Part shown: piece after piece, positions 1-32,640 of the stretch
Numbering within the stretch: the stretch's first letter is position 1
Layout of the letters: each line of letters opens with the position of its first letter
NCBI RefSeq assembly: GCF_030445035.2
Contig: NC_080701.1
Span: forward strand, 20,862,798 to 20,926,797
Reading direction: 5' to 3'
Source: Dasypus novemcinctus
Lineage: Eukaryota > Chordata > Mammalia > Cingulata > Dasypodidae
Length of the DNA stretch: 64,000 nucleotides
Made by a program: the position numbers and the translations under genes
The notes under the pieces: model-generated
What the model saw: only the letters and a program-made list of their open reading frames with translations
Told to the model about the DNA's origin: nothing
The model's database searches: none

Positions 1-75
1 TTATCTCAAAATAGTATTAAAAAAGGAAAATCTAAATAAGTTTAGAGAATTTAAGCTTTACAATTTAATTTTTAG

Positions 76-23512
<23,437 letters not shown>

Positions 23513-23538
23513 AAATGGCCCATCTTTGGTTGCTTAAT
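23513..23538 (+). other. DDHD2: DDHD2 3' UTR segment before a probable UTR intron
   Basis: Twenty-six bases after the stop there is a strong consensus donor, AAT|gtaagtt (gt at 23539-23540). A good acceptor, tcttccctag, ends at 24000. This implies a 462-bp intron inside the 3' UTR. It is inferred from splice signals only. The distance from stop to junction is under 50 nt, so it should not trigger nonsense-mediated decay. Confidence 0.6.
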
Positions 23539-24000
23539 GTAAGTTTTAAATGTCATGAATCTAGGATATTCTTAACATATTAACATCTTATAAAGAACTA
23601 GAGTCTGAAGCTCTTCATATATACTTTTTCTGTTGCCAGACACCAAGATTTCAGTTATTGTTCATTTTTAGAGGGACTCTAGTTTAATTAGGGGAAAACC
23701 ATAGGAAAAAAGTACACTAGCCCACACATAGGAAGACCACTGAATGTCTGTTCTGCTAATAATTTTGTTGAATACCTGTAATTTTTAGGATTTAAATTCT
23801 GAGTCTTACTAGTCTGATCATTTCATCTAAGGGTTATTTGGCATTAGGTATAATTTTAATCACAAGTAAGTCATCCTGAGATTTAACCTACTCAGTCATT
23901 TGTGTAACTTGAAAGGATTTATATTGGACTCTGGCGTTCTCCCTGCTTGCTTTCCAGTTCTGACTGTGTGATGACCTCTTTTTCCCACTCTCTTCCCTAG

Positions 24001-24900
24001 ACGGACATTGAAGGATCCTTCCCCAGAAAATCCACCTGTATGTTGCTGCAGTTTGCCTCCTCAGCTGCATCCCTTTCTGCATGTTGCCTACCACTTATTC
24101 ACCATTGGGGTCTTTGGAAGATAATCTTCCTTTATGGAAGTGAATGGAAAAACAAATGGAAGACGTTATTAATTTTTACCACTGGCTTCATATAATCACT
24201 TGCCATTCTTTCTTTGTCACTGAGATGGTTTGCATCTTTAGTTCTTTGCTGAAAATATACAGGAGCCATACTTTGTTGCTTTATTACTTGAGAAGGTAAA
24301 GCCAGTTTTGGATTTGGTTTGGTTTTGACTGGGTAGAAATTTTCCAAGGAAATTAAATTGCCTTTCTTTAGAAGATCTACCTCGTTTAAAGGCAGATTTT
24401 TGAGATTCAGAAGGCATTTTAAGAGTAATGCTCATCTCTTGGTGTTCTTTGTACTTGAATGCTAAGTCTGTAGTGAATATGGGGATGATTTAGTTGGGAT
24501 TTTTTTTTTTTTTTTTTTAAGCCAGCTTTTCTTTCCTATCTGTACTGACAAAGAAAGGCTAAAATGTAGCTTTAAAAGGGTATTATTTACTCTCTGTACA
24601 GCTGACTGACAGACATAATAGGAAACATTGATGCTGTTCATTGTTTTTAGGTTGCTGGAGCTTCTACAGAAGTCTCAAGTGAATTAGGTTCACATTAGGT
24701 ACATCTTTATAAAACAAAGATGGTATATACTACTAGACTTTCCCTTTTATATCCTACTTCAAATTGGGAGACTCAAAATGAAGTTTAGTTATTTTATAAC
24801 AGCTTCTATTCTTAGATTGCAGTTATAAAAGCTGACAAACCTGAATTACATAGCATTGACAAACTGCTTAGATTATGAATAAAATCTTTTAGTGGTGCCT
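24001..24900 (+). other. DDHD2: DDHD2 final 3' UTR exon (probable)
   Basis: It begins after the tcttccctag acceptor. An AATAAA at 24878-24883 would place cleavage near 24.9 kb. A second AATAAA at 26111-26116 could give a longer form reaching about 26.13 kb. The whole 23.5-26.2 kb stretch lacks recognisable SINE or L1 copies, while the flanking introns are full of them. That fits transcribed UTR. The ends are inferred. Confidence 0.55.
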
Positions 24901-26330
24901 TTATGGTAAAACATAATTTATGTAAGTACTGCTACATCCCCTTGGTTGAAGGTTGGTATCGTTGTCCTCTTCAAAAACATTTTGTAAACATCATTATCTT
25001 CTTAGGTACCCAAAAGCCAGAAAGCTTACTTAAAAGGCACTTGGCACAGGCACTGTTGATTGATCCGGTAGGTTTGGCTAGTAAGAAATGTTTATCTTAT
25101 TCTGAAAGAAAAACCTATGCATATACAGGGTCCAAGGGTTAGCTGTTGCAGGATCAATGTTAACTGAGTTTGGAAAGTGCAAAATTAGATTTATCTTGAA
25201 AAAGATAAGTATCTGTGGGCCAGCTTTCCCCATAGTATCTGTTTACCACTTTGCTGTAGGTATCATCTTCCTTATTGATCAGGACTAGTAATTGTCTTTG
25301 CAGTTCTCTTTATGATAGTCCTTTTTACTCTCATATTAATACAGGCCCCTGTTTATAGAGGAGTGGCATAGGCAGGCAAACTGCATTTTGCCTTTTATAA
25401 ATGTATCATGGTATCCAACACACTGGCATTCAATACTTTAGCCATTCCTCATTAAGCAGCGGTCTTTATTTCTTTTTGGGGAAGGTTAATGTCACCCTGG
25501 AGATGGTGGAGGAGAGACTGGGGTATAGGTTATAACCTGGCCTTTCCTTGTCCCTCTGCTTATGGACTGATGCTGTCTAAGCCACCAAGATGTTTCAGAA
25601 AATTGAAATATCTATTTTCTATATTATATAAACTCTGAAAATGAAATAAGGGCTACTGAGTGGTTAAGCAGCATTCACTGTATATTAACAGGAAAGCTTT
25701 TTTTCCAAGTTGCTGTCTTCAGATTTAAAATGACTCATTAGCAGAATAGATATTCTTTAAAAGTAAGTCAAAGGACAAGCAAGAGTGAGTCCCCTATAAC
25801 CAAAGATGGGTAGCATAATCCTAGATAGCTAGATAAACCACTGGTCTTGAGGGGCAGGTAACTATAAACATTTTATTTAAGTTGTACATTATTTGCACTA
25901 CCTTCAGTTGTATCATGTGCAGTCTCTTGACCAAGCCTATTTTAAATTCTCCCTGTCCATAATTTTGTACATATTCCCAGCTGCTAATCTTAGCAAAAAG
26001 ACATTGTTTGCATGGAAAGGTTAATAGCACTTATTAGCTTTCTAATATTTTGCACTTTTGAAACATTTGTTTTTTTACGTGATTACATTTAAAACTTTAG
26101 CAAATACTGAAATAAAACCATATCCACCAGTTGCCTGCTAGTACCTGGCTTCATCCATCATAAAGTAAAGAAAATTATATAATAACCTTTTTTTTTCCTT
26201 TCCCTATGTATTACTAAAACAAATTTTAAAAACTTTTCTTTCTCTTGACTGGTGTTTTCCTTTTCAAGGGCAGATATAGTTCAGAATTTAAAGCACAACA
26301 ATCATAAGGTAAATACTGAGAGTGTCCATT
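24901..26330. other. Intergenic or extended DDHD2 3' UTR
   Basis: AT-rich unique sequence between the first DDHD2 polyadenylation signal and a SINE. It holds no exon I can recognise. An AATAAA at 26111 on the + strand could terminate a long DDHD2 transcript. Confidence 0.4.
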
Positions 26331-26736
26331 TTTTTTTTTTTAAGATTTATTTATATATTTATTTCTCTCCCCTTCCCTCCCCCAGTTGTCTGCTCTCTGT
26401 GTCCATTCACTGTGTGTTCTTCTGTGACTGCTTCTATCCTTAGCAGCAGCACTGGGAATCTGTGTTTCTTTTTGTTGCGTCATCTTGTTGTGTCAGCTTT
26501 CCTTGTACGCGGCGCCATTCTTGGTCTTTCAAAACTGGGCGGCTCTCCTTACCGGGCACGCTCTCTGTGTGTGGGGCTCCCCTATGTGGGGGACACCCCT
26601 GCGTGGCAGGGCACTCCTTGCGTGCATCAGCACTGCGCATGGGCCAGCTCCACACGGGTCAGGGACGCCCAGGGTTTGAACCGTGGACCTCCCATGTGGT
26701 AGGTGGATGCCCTATCCATTGGCCAAGTCCACTTCC
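26330..26736 (-). repeat. DAS-type long SINE between DDHD2 and PLPP5
   Basis: T-run, ttatttctctccccttccctc, GC-rich body and a head ending ccattggccaagtccacttccc. It separates the last possible DDHD2 polyadenylation signal (26111) from the PLPP5 3' end (about 26.88 kb). Confidence 0.9.
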
Positions 26737-26879
26737 CTGCCCATCACTATTTATAAACATCAGCCATTATGACAGATAACAGCAGTTGAATCATTTATAT
26801 CAGATGTGTACTTTGAAAATGTTCCTTGCACCTTGAATGCTACTTTAAGTACAAAAGAAACCCACACATTCGGCATTTT

Positions 26880-27789
26880 ATTTTATTTATTTTTAGCGCC
26901 ATTTTATTTGAATATCAAGTATACCAAAGGTAAAATAGGGGAAAAAAACATATAAGACAAGGTCATATTTAAAATAAAATCACAATAAAGCAAAAGGCAG
27001 TTGTAGGTCCTATAACATCACTTCTGATGCGATCCCATAATTGTTCCTCATAATCTGTGGTGAAGAAGGGACAGAAAAAGATTCATTTGTCCTCCAGATA
27101 AATAATACCTGTGATTTTTCTTTCCTGCCTTAGCCATTTGGCAAAGTTGACACATTTGGGCAGATTTTCAGTCATGAATGTTGGAAACTCATGAGGACAG
27201 TTTAAGGACAAATGAGGTAGAAACGAGTATCAGTATTAAAACCCTACTTCTGACCATTTTCTTCTTTTTTAGTGTATTCACTTAGTAATTCAAACTAGAA
27301 GGCAATATTTGGTTGGCCTCAGATAAGCTATGCACAGCAGTGATAAATTTGCCAAAACTGGACGTTTTCCCGGTTAAGGCGTGATGGAATTCTCACCAGA
27401 GAAAGTAAACAAAACGAAATTTAGTTGGTCATGGCCTAGATTTTAAGACTCTGGGCTAAGGGAAATGGAAATTAAGTTTTGATAATTTACCTCTATCTTC
27501 TAGGAGTAAGTGGGATTCCATAAAGTCTTTGATTCTTCCAAGAATAGCATTTAAATGTAAAAACATTACATATCTGGAGATACAGAATATGTGCCACAAA
27601 GTAGTGAAAAACACCTTGACTCCTCATGATAGAGCATGTGAGCAGGGGCAAAACTGTATACTCATGGAAGCAGAATGTTGTGTGGCTCATATCCTCACTT
27701 GTGCCTCTTAGAGGTAAAAAGGCCAGGAATTCTTGTCATGTGCATGGTCCGTTTAGTAGGGGCTGATTCACTTGAGGTAGCTTTGGTTT
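26880..27789 (-). other. PLPP5: PLPP5 3' UTR
   Basis: Downstream of the PLPP5 stop on the - strand there are about 900 bp of unique AT-rich sequence. Antisense TTTATT at 26903-26908 and 26882-26887 supply AATAAA signals. The transcript end is inferred to lie near 26.88 kb, converging on DDHD2. Confidence 0.6.
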
Positions 27790-27947
27790 CTAAATATCAA
27801 AACGATAGACACCGGGCTTCTGTGCAGTGGGAAGTGCAGGCTTGTCCTGAAACGGTCTATGGCATTCAGCATCAGTCAGAGGAGGGTAATACTGCCGATA
27901 GCAGACATAGGCAAATGCCAGGCCGATCCCGGATCCAACTAGGACAT
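27790..27947 (-). CDS. PLPP5: PLPP5 coding exon 7 (stop codon)
   Basis: Acceptor is ctcttcag. Encodes [20 protein letters not shown], then [16 protein letters not shown] and the end RFDI, with TAG at 27790-27792. 158 bp. Confidence 0.97.
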
Positions 27948-30900
27948 CTGAAGAGAAGAGAGACAAGTCTTCTCTTAATCGTATTTTACTCCTCAGGCTA
28001 CCTAAGCACCACATAGAAGACTTGGTCCCCCGGGTCGCTCTTCTTCTTGTGGCCGAAAAAATACTAAATTCCAGGTTTATGGTTTCTTTAGGCTTACCAG
28101 TGGTTAGTTTTCTAAACACTAAATCAAAACACATATTTAGTTAAGTAAATATAATAAGCCTTATTCAGAGTGCACTATATTAGAACTGAGTTCAGAAGAA
28201 CAAAGGTTCACTTAATGCTACTAACCCTTTTTCATCATTTAAAGAGTTCAAGAGGAAGGAATAAACTGCTCAGGAATTGCCTCCATTTGCAAAAAAAAAA
28301 AAATAGTTCTCTCAACTTTTTTGGAATTCTGAGTTTTCTTTGAAAATTTCTTTAATTTGAATGTTTTACTTTATCACAATTCGAATTTCTCCAGTTTAAT
28401 TAGTTTTTTCTTGAATTTTATTTCTGTTTCTGAACAAAAATCTGACAGTGAACTTGATTTTTATTTCTTTGCTCTTATATAAATCCAGCTTTGAGATTTG
28501 TTTTTTAAAAATTCTTCTAAGATTGAGTTTATGATGCTTCAAAATAATGGAAGAATTAGGAAGTGCCTCAGTAAGCTCTTTAGAAGGTCGTTGGTAGGGC
28601 TGCTGATGTGGCTGAGAGGCTGAGCTCTGGCTTCCCACAGAAAGGTCCATGTTCCATCCCAGCCTTGAGGGGGGAAAATCCTAATGTTTTGTTATTGCAA
28701 TGAAGGTACCACACTAATGAAAGAAGTTGATGTAGGAGGGGTGGGGGTATGGGAACCTCATATTTTTTAATGTAATATTTTGTGTGATCTATGTATCTTA
28801 AGGAAAAAAGATATTAAAAATAAGAATACAACCAATTAAAAAAAAGGTAATGGTGTATGGAGTGGGTATAACTCAAGTGGTTGAGCACCTGCTTCACATG
28901 TACAAGGTCCTGGGTTCAATCTCTTTTTTTAAAAAAACAGTTTGCTCTCTCATCCATATGGACATAAATGTTCATTCTTACTACAGAACCTGAAACCATC
29001 CCATATATATATATATATATTTTTTTTTTTTTAGGTACTGGGCTGGGGATTGAACCCAGGACCTTGTATGTAGGAAGTCAGTGCTCAACTGTGGAGCTAC
29101 ACCGGCTCTATCAAGTTGGTTTTTTTTCCTTTTTGTTTTTTAGGAGGTACTGGGACAAACTTGGGACCTTGTCCATGGAAAGCAGGCACTCAACCACTCA
29201 AGCTACATCTGTTCCCCTGCTATTCTTTCACTCCTTCAGCAGACACTGAGAGCATCCCCTCTATGCCAGGCCCTAGGGATAAAAGGAGCGCGACACTTGG
29301 AAGATTCTGTGGCATGAATAACTTGCTTACCTTGCCAGTGATGCTTGTAGTCACAGGTGCGGGACAGTGCAATCATAGCTGCAAAAAGTAGAGGTGACAG
29401 AAAGGCACAGAACCTCCAAGATTTCCCACGGCCTTGTGGTGTAAAGCAGTGTAACTTCCCCGCCAGGTAGAAGGAAGCGAAGGCCAGACCAGCAAATGCA
29501 ACTAGGACAGGGAAAACCTCTAAGAATGCCTTTTAAAGGGGTATGCCCCCCTCCATTTCTAAATGGGCCCCGGGACACGAACACTGTTTTACCCCTTTTG
29601 CATACATTTCTCTTGTAGCTCATTGATCACGAGGGAAAAGAAAACAAAAGGAAAAATGAAGGATTCTATACCGTGTCCTCTCAAAGTTAATATTTTACCT
29701 GAGAATAGTTTTCAGAATATTAAAGGGTTTTGGGCAGTTTACTTAATTTCTTGGTGCTTTCATTCTCTCACCTATAAATGGGAATAAGAAAAATAATAGT
29801 ACTATGCTATGAGGCTGTTCTGGGACCTACTGAGATACGAAACAAATGCTTTTCAAAGCATCTGCACATAGTACTTCAATAAGGTTGGTTAGTATTTTTA
29901 CGACTACTACAAGATTCCCAGAATGATACTAATCAGAATTGCAAATCATGGAGTTAACTACCTCACCTGTCCTTGAATATTCATCTTAAATAGTCAAGGC
30001 TCAGGCTTGTGAAATCTTGGGCTTCTAAAGGATGGGGTTTTCTCCAATTTGTAACTGTAAGTAACAAGGGTAGTCCGATGGTCCCTTCCTCACACACTTC
30101 CTAGGTTAAAGTCAGCGATCTAAAATAAGCATTGAAGTAGAATTCATAATATTCATACAGGAAGAATGGCCACTAGGGAAGCTCTTGCGGCCCTCATTCA
30201 CCACGTCCTTATCCCCTGTGCACATCGAATCAGACTCGGCTTGTCCATTAGGGAAGCAGCGGTAGAAGAAATCTGGGCGTGGCCTGGAAAAAGTAAGCAA
30301 GGTCTGACACTGATTATTTACAACTCCAAAAATTAGCTTTTGGTTGTATCTGACATCAATAGTCCTGTTAATGTTAGTCACATAGTGTAACCAGCAAAAT
30401 AATGTAACTGGGTTAGGCTAGCATGCTACTAGAAAAGCGAAGGAGAAGCAGCCACTCCAGCAAACAGTAACGAGCACCGCAGCTTCAGGGAGTGCTCACG
30501 ACACAGGCTGCCGTGGTGGTCGGTGGGAAATGCTGTTGAGGGCAGAAAAGAGTCCAAGAGCCCAAGTGCCACCTGTAGACCGAGGTCTAGGGAGGCGAGG
30601 AAGCGTTAAATGCAAGAAGAAAGAAGAAAGATGCACGATGGTGTTCCGTGAGCTGTTCTCCCTGGTGGGGTGAGTTGAGTTGGATACAGGGTGGTTCACT
30701 CTCGTCACTTACCTCCCCACTATCAGTTTTATTGTGTTGGTAAAGACACCATTCAGAGCCAGGGCAAGGCTGGCAGCTAGAAAGCAAGGAGACGTACTGT
30801 TAGTTTCATTAAGGAGCAGCCAGTACTATTCTGAGATTGGCAGGGACGGAGAGAGGTAGGGAGCCTGGGCCCATGGCACTGCTGTAGCACAGGGAGAACT

Positions 30901-31944
30901 TGGGGCTAGGCCAGAGGCCCTGGGAGGCGCAGATAATCCAGGGCACTCAGGCACACCTACTGTGTGCTAGTCTTGCAGCACACACTGGTTTTCTCACAGG
31001 GCAACAAGTAGAGTGCAGAGGGGGGTGTAAGTACTTTCAAAGTGCAGAACTCAGTGGCCTCCACGCTGTCTCCAGTGGCTGAACTCCACAACTACTTTTT
31101 TGTTCCCAGCACTAAAAAGATAAAACCACAAGGCAGAAAGGGTTCGTTCTTACCCAGGCAGGCCTGTCTGCTGTCTGTGGCATCTGCCTTCTTGAGACAT
31201 CTGGCCAGGAGGATCAGAGACAGAGGAGAGAGAAATGCAATGACCTGAACCAGAATATGTCAAAGGTAAAGGAAAAGCCAACAGCAAACCTAGTTGTTAA
31301 GGAACTCGTCAGGGCAAAAGGCAGGCTGCGCCCGGCAGGAGACGCGCAGGACGCACGGCCCCGCGGAGCGCCGAGCGCGGAGCACGGAGCCCGCAGCCGG
31401 CGGGGTGTGCGCTGCCCCTCGAGGGGTCGCCGGCGGCCGGCCCACCCAGCCCCGCCCACGGCGCCCTCCACTGTTCCCCAGGACCAGCTCCCCCAGGCTG
31501 TCCCAGGGGGACACACGGACAACTCGCTTTTTCAATCTGGCCTCAGGGCCTCGCTCCCTGGCACCCCGAGGAGGAGAAAGCGCCCTCCCAAGACCGAGCC
31601 CCGCCCCAGCGCCGCGGCCCCGCGCAGCAGGTCCACGCACAAACATCGGCTTGGTGGGGAGATACTCGGCTTCCACGTAGGGATTCCGGTACAGCCACAT
31701 CTCCTCGGGCTGGATCAGCCTCTGGAAGGGAGGCAGCAGCTCCGTCACCCTGAAGGGAGAACAAAAAGCGTCAGTGTCGGGGGGCCGGCCGCTCCCCTGC
31801 GCCCTCCCCGCGCTCCCCGCGGCGCCGAGGGCTCCCGGGCGGCAGCGGCCACAGCGGGAGGGCCGGCCCTGCGGGCGCTCACAGGAAGGCCGCGAGCAGC
31901 GCGAGCCGCACGCCCGCCTCGGCCCCCAAGGCCGCCGCCGCCAT
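27790..31944 (-). CDS. PLPP5: PLPP5 (PPAPDC1B): phospholipid phosphatase 5
   Basis: Complete gene on the - strand with seven coding exons: 31883-31944, 31641-31749, 31154-31244, 30713-30776, 30159-30283, 29331-29501 and 27790-27947. They total 780 bp, giving 259 residues plus TAG (human about 264). It is a multi-pass PAP2-family membrane enzyme that dephosphorylates lipid phosphates such as phosphatidate, lysophosphatidate and diacylglycerol pyrophosphate. The three PAP2 motifs are all intact: KLIVGRPRP (K-x6-RP) split across exons 4 and 5, PSGH in exon 5, and SRTCDYKH (SR-x5-H) in exon 6. The ATG at 31944 sits in GCC ATG GCG context and opens an Ala-rich start and first hydrophobic segment slightly shorter than human. 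The C-terminus ends RFDI. It is transcribed away from NSD3 and towards DDHD2. Confidence 0.97.
28585..28680 (+). repeat. Short tRNA-derived SINE, sense
   Basis: Reads gctgatgtggctgagaggct, gagctctggcttcccaca, gttccatcccagcc then A-rich. Related to the copy at 52401-52490 (gagctctggcttcccaca is shared exactly), a head type distinct from the common DAS form. It lies in PLPP5 intron 6. Confidence 0.75.
28729..28815 (+). repeat. LINE-1 3' tip, sense
   Basis: Text ggaggggtgggggtatggga, acctcatattttttaatg and gatctatgtatcttaagg is the reverse-complement relative of the 94-bp unit at 1814-2060. Confidence 0.55.
28858..28935 (+). repeat. Short DAS-type SINE, sense
   Basis: gagtgggtataactcaagtg, gttgagcacctgcttcacat, gtcctgggttcaatctc, then A-tail. 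In PLPP5 intron 6. Confidence 0.88.
29000..29110 (-). repeat. Short DAS-type SINE after (TA)n
   Basis: (TA)n and T-run at 29001-29033, then ttaggtactgggctgggg to ctcaactgtggagctacacc and ggctct. Confidence 0.85.
29119..29217 (-). repeat. Short DAS-type SINE
   Basis: T-run, taggaggtactgggacaaac to gcaggcactcaaccactc and catctgttcccc. Adjacent to the previous SINE and about 115 bases from PLPP5 exon 6. Confidence 0.85.
29331..29501 (-). CDS. PLPP5: PLPP5 coding exon 6, catalytic motif 3
   Basis: Acceptor is tgtcctag and donor CAAG|gtaagc. Encodes two membrane segments around [16 protein letters not shown] and the [11 protein letters not shown] motif with the nucleophile His. 171 bp. Confidence 0.97.
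29715..29905 (+). repeat. MIR element fragment
   Basis: Contains ttgggcagtttacttaattt, acctataaatgggaataag, aataatagtactatgctatg and gcacatagtacttcaataa in the order of the MIR consensus. It lies in PLPP5 intron 5. Confidence 0.7.
30159..30283 (-). CDS. PLPP5: PLPP5 coding exon 5, catalytic motifs 1 and 2
   Basis: Acceptor is tttttccag and donor TCCT|gtatga. Encodes [12 protein letters not shown], then [20 protein letters not shown] with the PSGH motif, whose His is the expected general acid. 125 bp. Confidence 0.97.
30713..30776 (-). CDS. PLPP5: PLPP5 coding exon 4
   Basis: Acceptor is ctttctag and donor GGGGAG|gtaagt. Encodes [20 protein letters not shown], a membrane segment that ends in the first half of PAP2 motif 1. 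64 bp. Confidence 0.96.
31154..31244 (-). CDS. PLPP5: PLPP5 coding exon 3
   Basis: Acceptor is tggttcag and donor CTGG|gtaaga. Encodes [14 protein letters not shown], a membrane segment, then [13 protein letters not shown]. 91 bp. Confidence 0.95.
31641..31749 (-). CDS. PLPP5: PLPP5 coding exon 2
   Basis: Acceptor is cccttcag and donor TTT|gtgcgt. Encodes [18 protein letters not shown].. through EYLPTKPMF, the conserved loop after the first membrane segment. 109 bp, joined in phase to exon 1 through a Leu codon. Confidence 0.96.
31883..31944 (-). CDS. PLPP5: PLPP5 coding exon 1 (start codon)
   Basis: Encodes [20 protein letters not shown] plus two bases, then donor CT|gtgagc. It lies in the CpG island. 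About four residues shorter at the N-terminus than human as I recall it. Confidence 0.93.
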
Positions 31945-32109
31945 GGCCCGCGCAGCCCGGCGCGCTGACGTGGCGCTGCGGGACGCGGCGGGCTCCCGGC
32001 GCGCCCGGCCTGGGCTCTGGCGGCGCCGCCTGGCGGGCGCCAGGGGAACCGCGCGGGGAGGCCCCCAGCCGCCCGCTCTCCCCGCCAGGTCAGCCTCGCG
32101 CGGCTTCCA

Positions 32110-32640
32110 GAAGCCTGCGTGAGTGGCAGCTCTGTTTTGTTCTGAGGGGATCACCTGGCAGAAGGAACGAGAAACAAACCTACGGCTGCTGTAATAAAAC
32201 AAAAGCAAAACGAAAGGAACGAGAAGCGAGCAGTGCTGTTCTCTGCTCCGTTCATGCAACGCGCGAGCTCCGCTGTCCAGCCAAGCAGCAGGGCGCCCTG
32301 GGTCTGATGGGAGGAGAGTGACTTGCATGTCCCCGCTGGCCGCACACCAGGCCAGAGCAAGAAGCAGTGAACACTGTGCAAGGACCTCTGCTCCCAGAAT
32401 GGAGACAGAACAGAAGCTCCACGTTCTCGCCGCCGCAGGTCTCTCAGCAGCACAGGAACGTCTGGAAGGAACGGAGCTTAGCTGTCTCCTACAGGACTTA
32501 GCGCAGATGCAGGCCTCACTGGCTGCGCCTGGACAGAATAGGTCTTTCCTTCAGTCACCTCTCACCCCTAAAGATGACCTCCTGCCCAGTGAGTTGCAGC
32601 AAGAAAGGGCATGCAAAGAACAAGTCCACATATTTAATTT
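32110..32640. other. Short gap between PLPP5 start and NSD3 end
   Basis: Unique, moderately GC-rich sequence with no recognisable exon. It should hold the upstream PLPP5 promoter and the NSD3 transcription termination zone. Confidence 0.6.

Larger units (their letters stand above)
31320..32110. promoter_or_regulatory. PLPP5: CpG island and PLPP5 promoter region
   Basis: A dense CpG and GC-rich block (for example gcgcagcag, cggccggccc, gccgccgccgcc) covers PLPP5 exons 1-2 and intron 1 and extends beyond the ATG. No TATA box is evident next to the start codon, as usual for CpG-island promoters. The transcription start is not visible and is inferred to lie at about 31.95-32.15 kb. Confidence 0.85.

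Noticed and set aside
27948-28134. N-terminal extension of the last PLPP5 exon frame
   Set aside because: The open frame runs upstream through the acceptor into intron 6. Only residues from DVLVG onwards belong to PLPP5.
31257-32321. 354-residue open frame on the + strand
   Set aside because: It lies across the CpG island antisense to PLPP5 exons 1-2. The frame is long because GC-rich DNA has few stops, its product is Arg/Pro/Ala-rich, and it matches no family I know.
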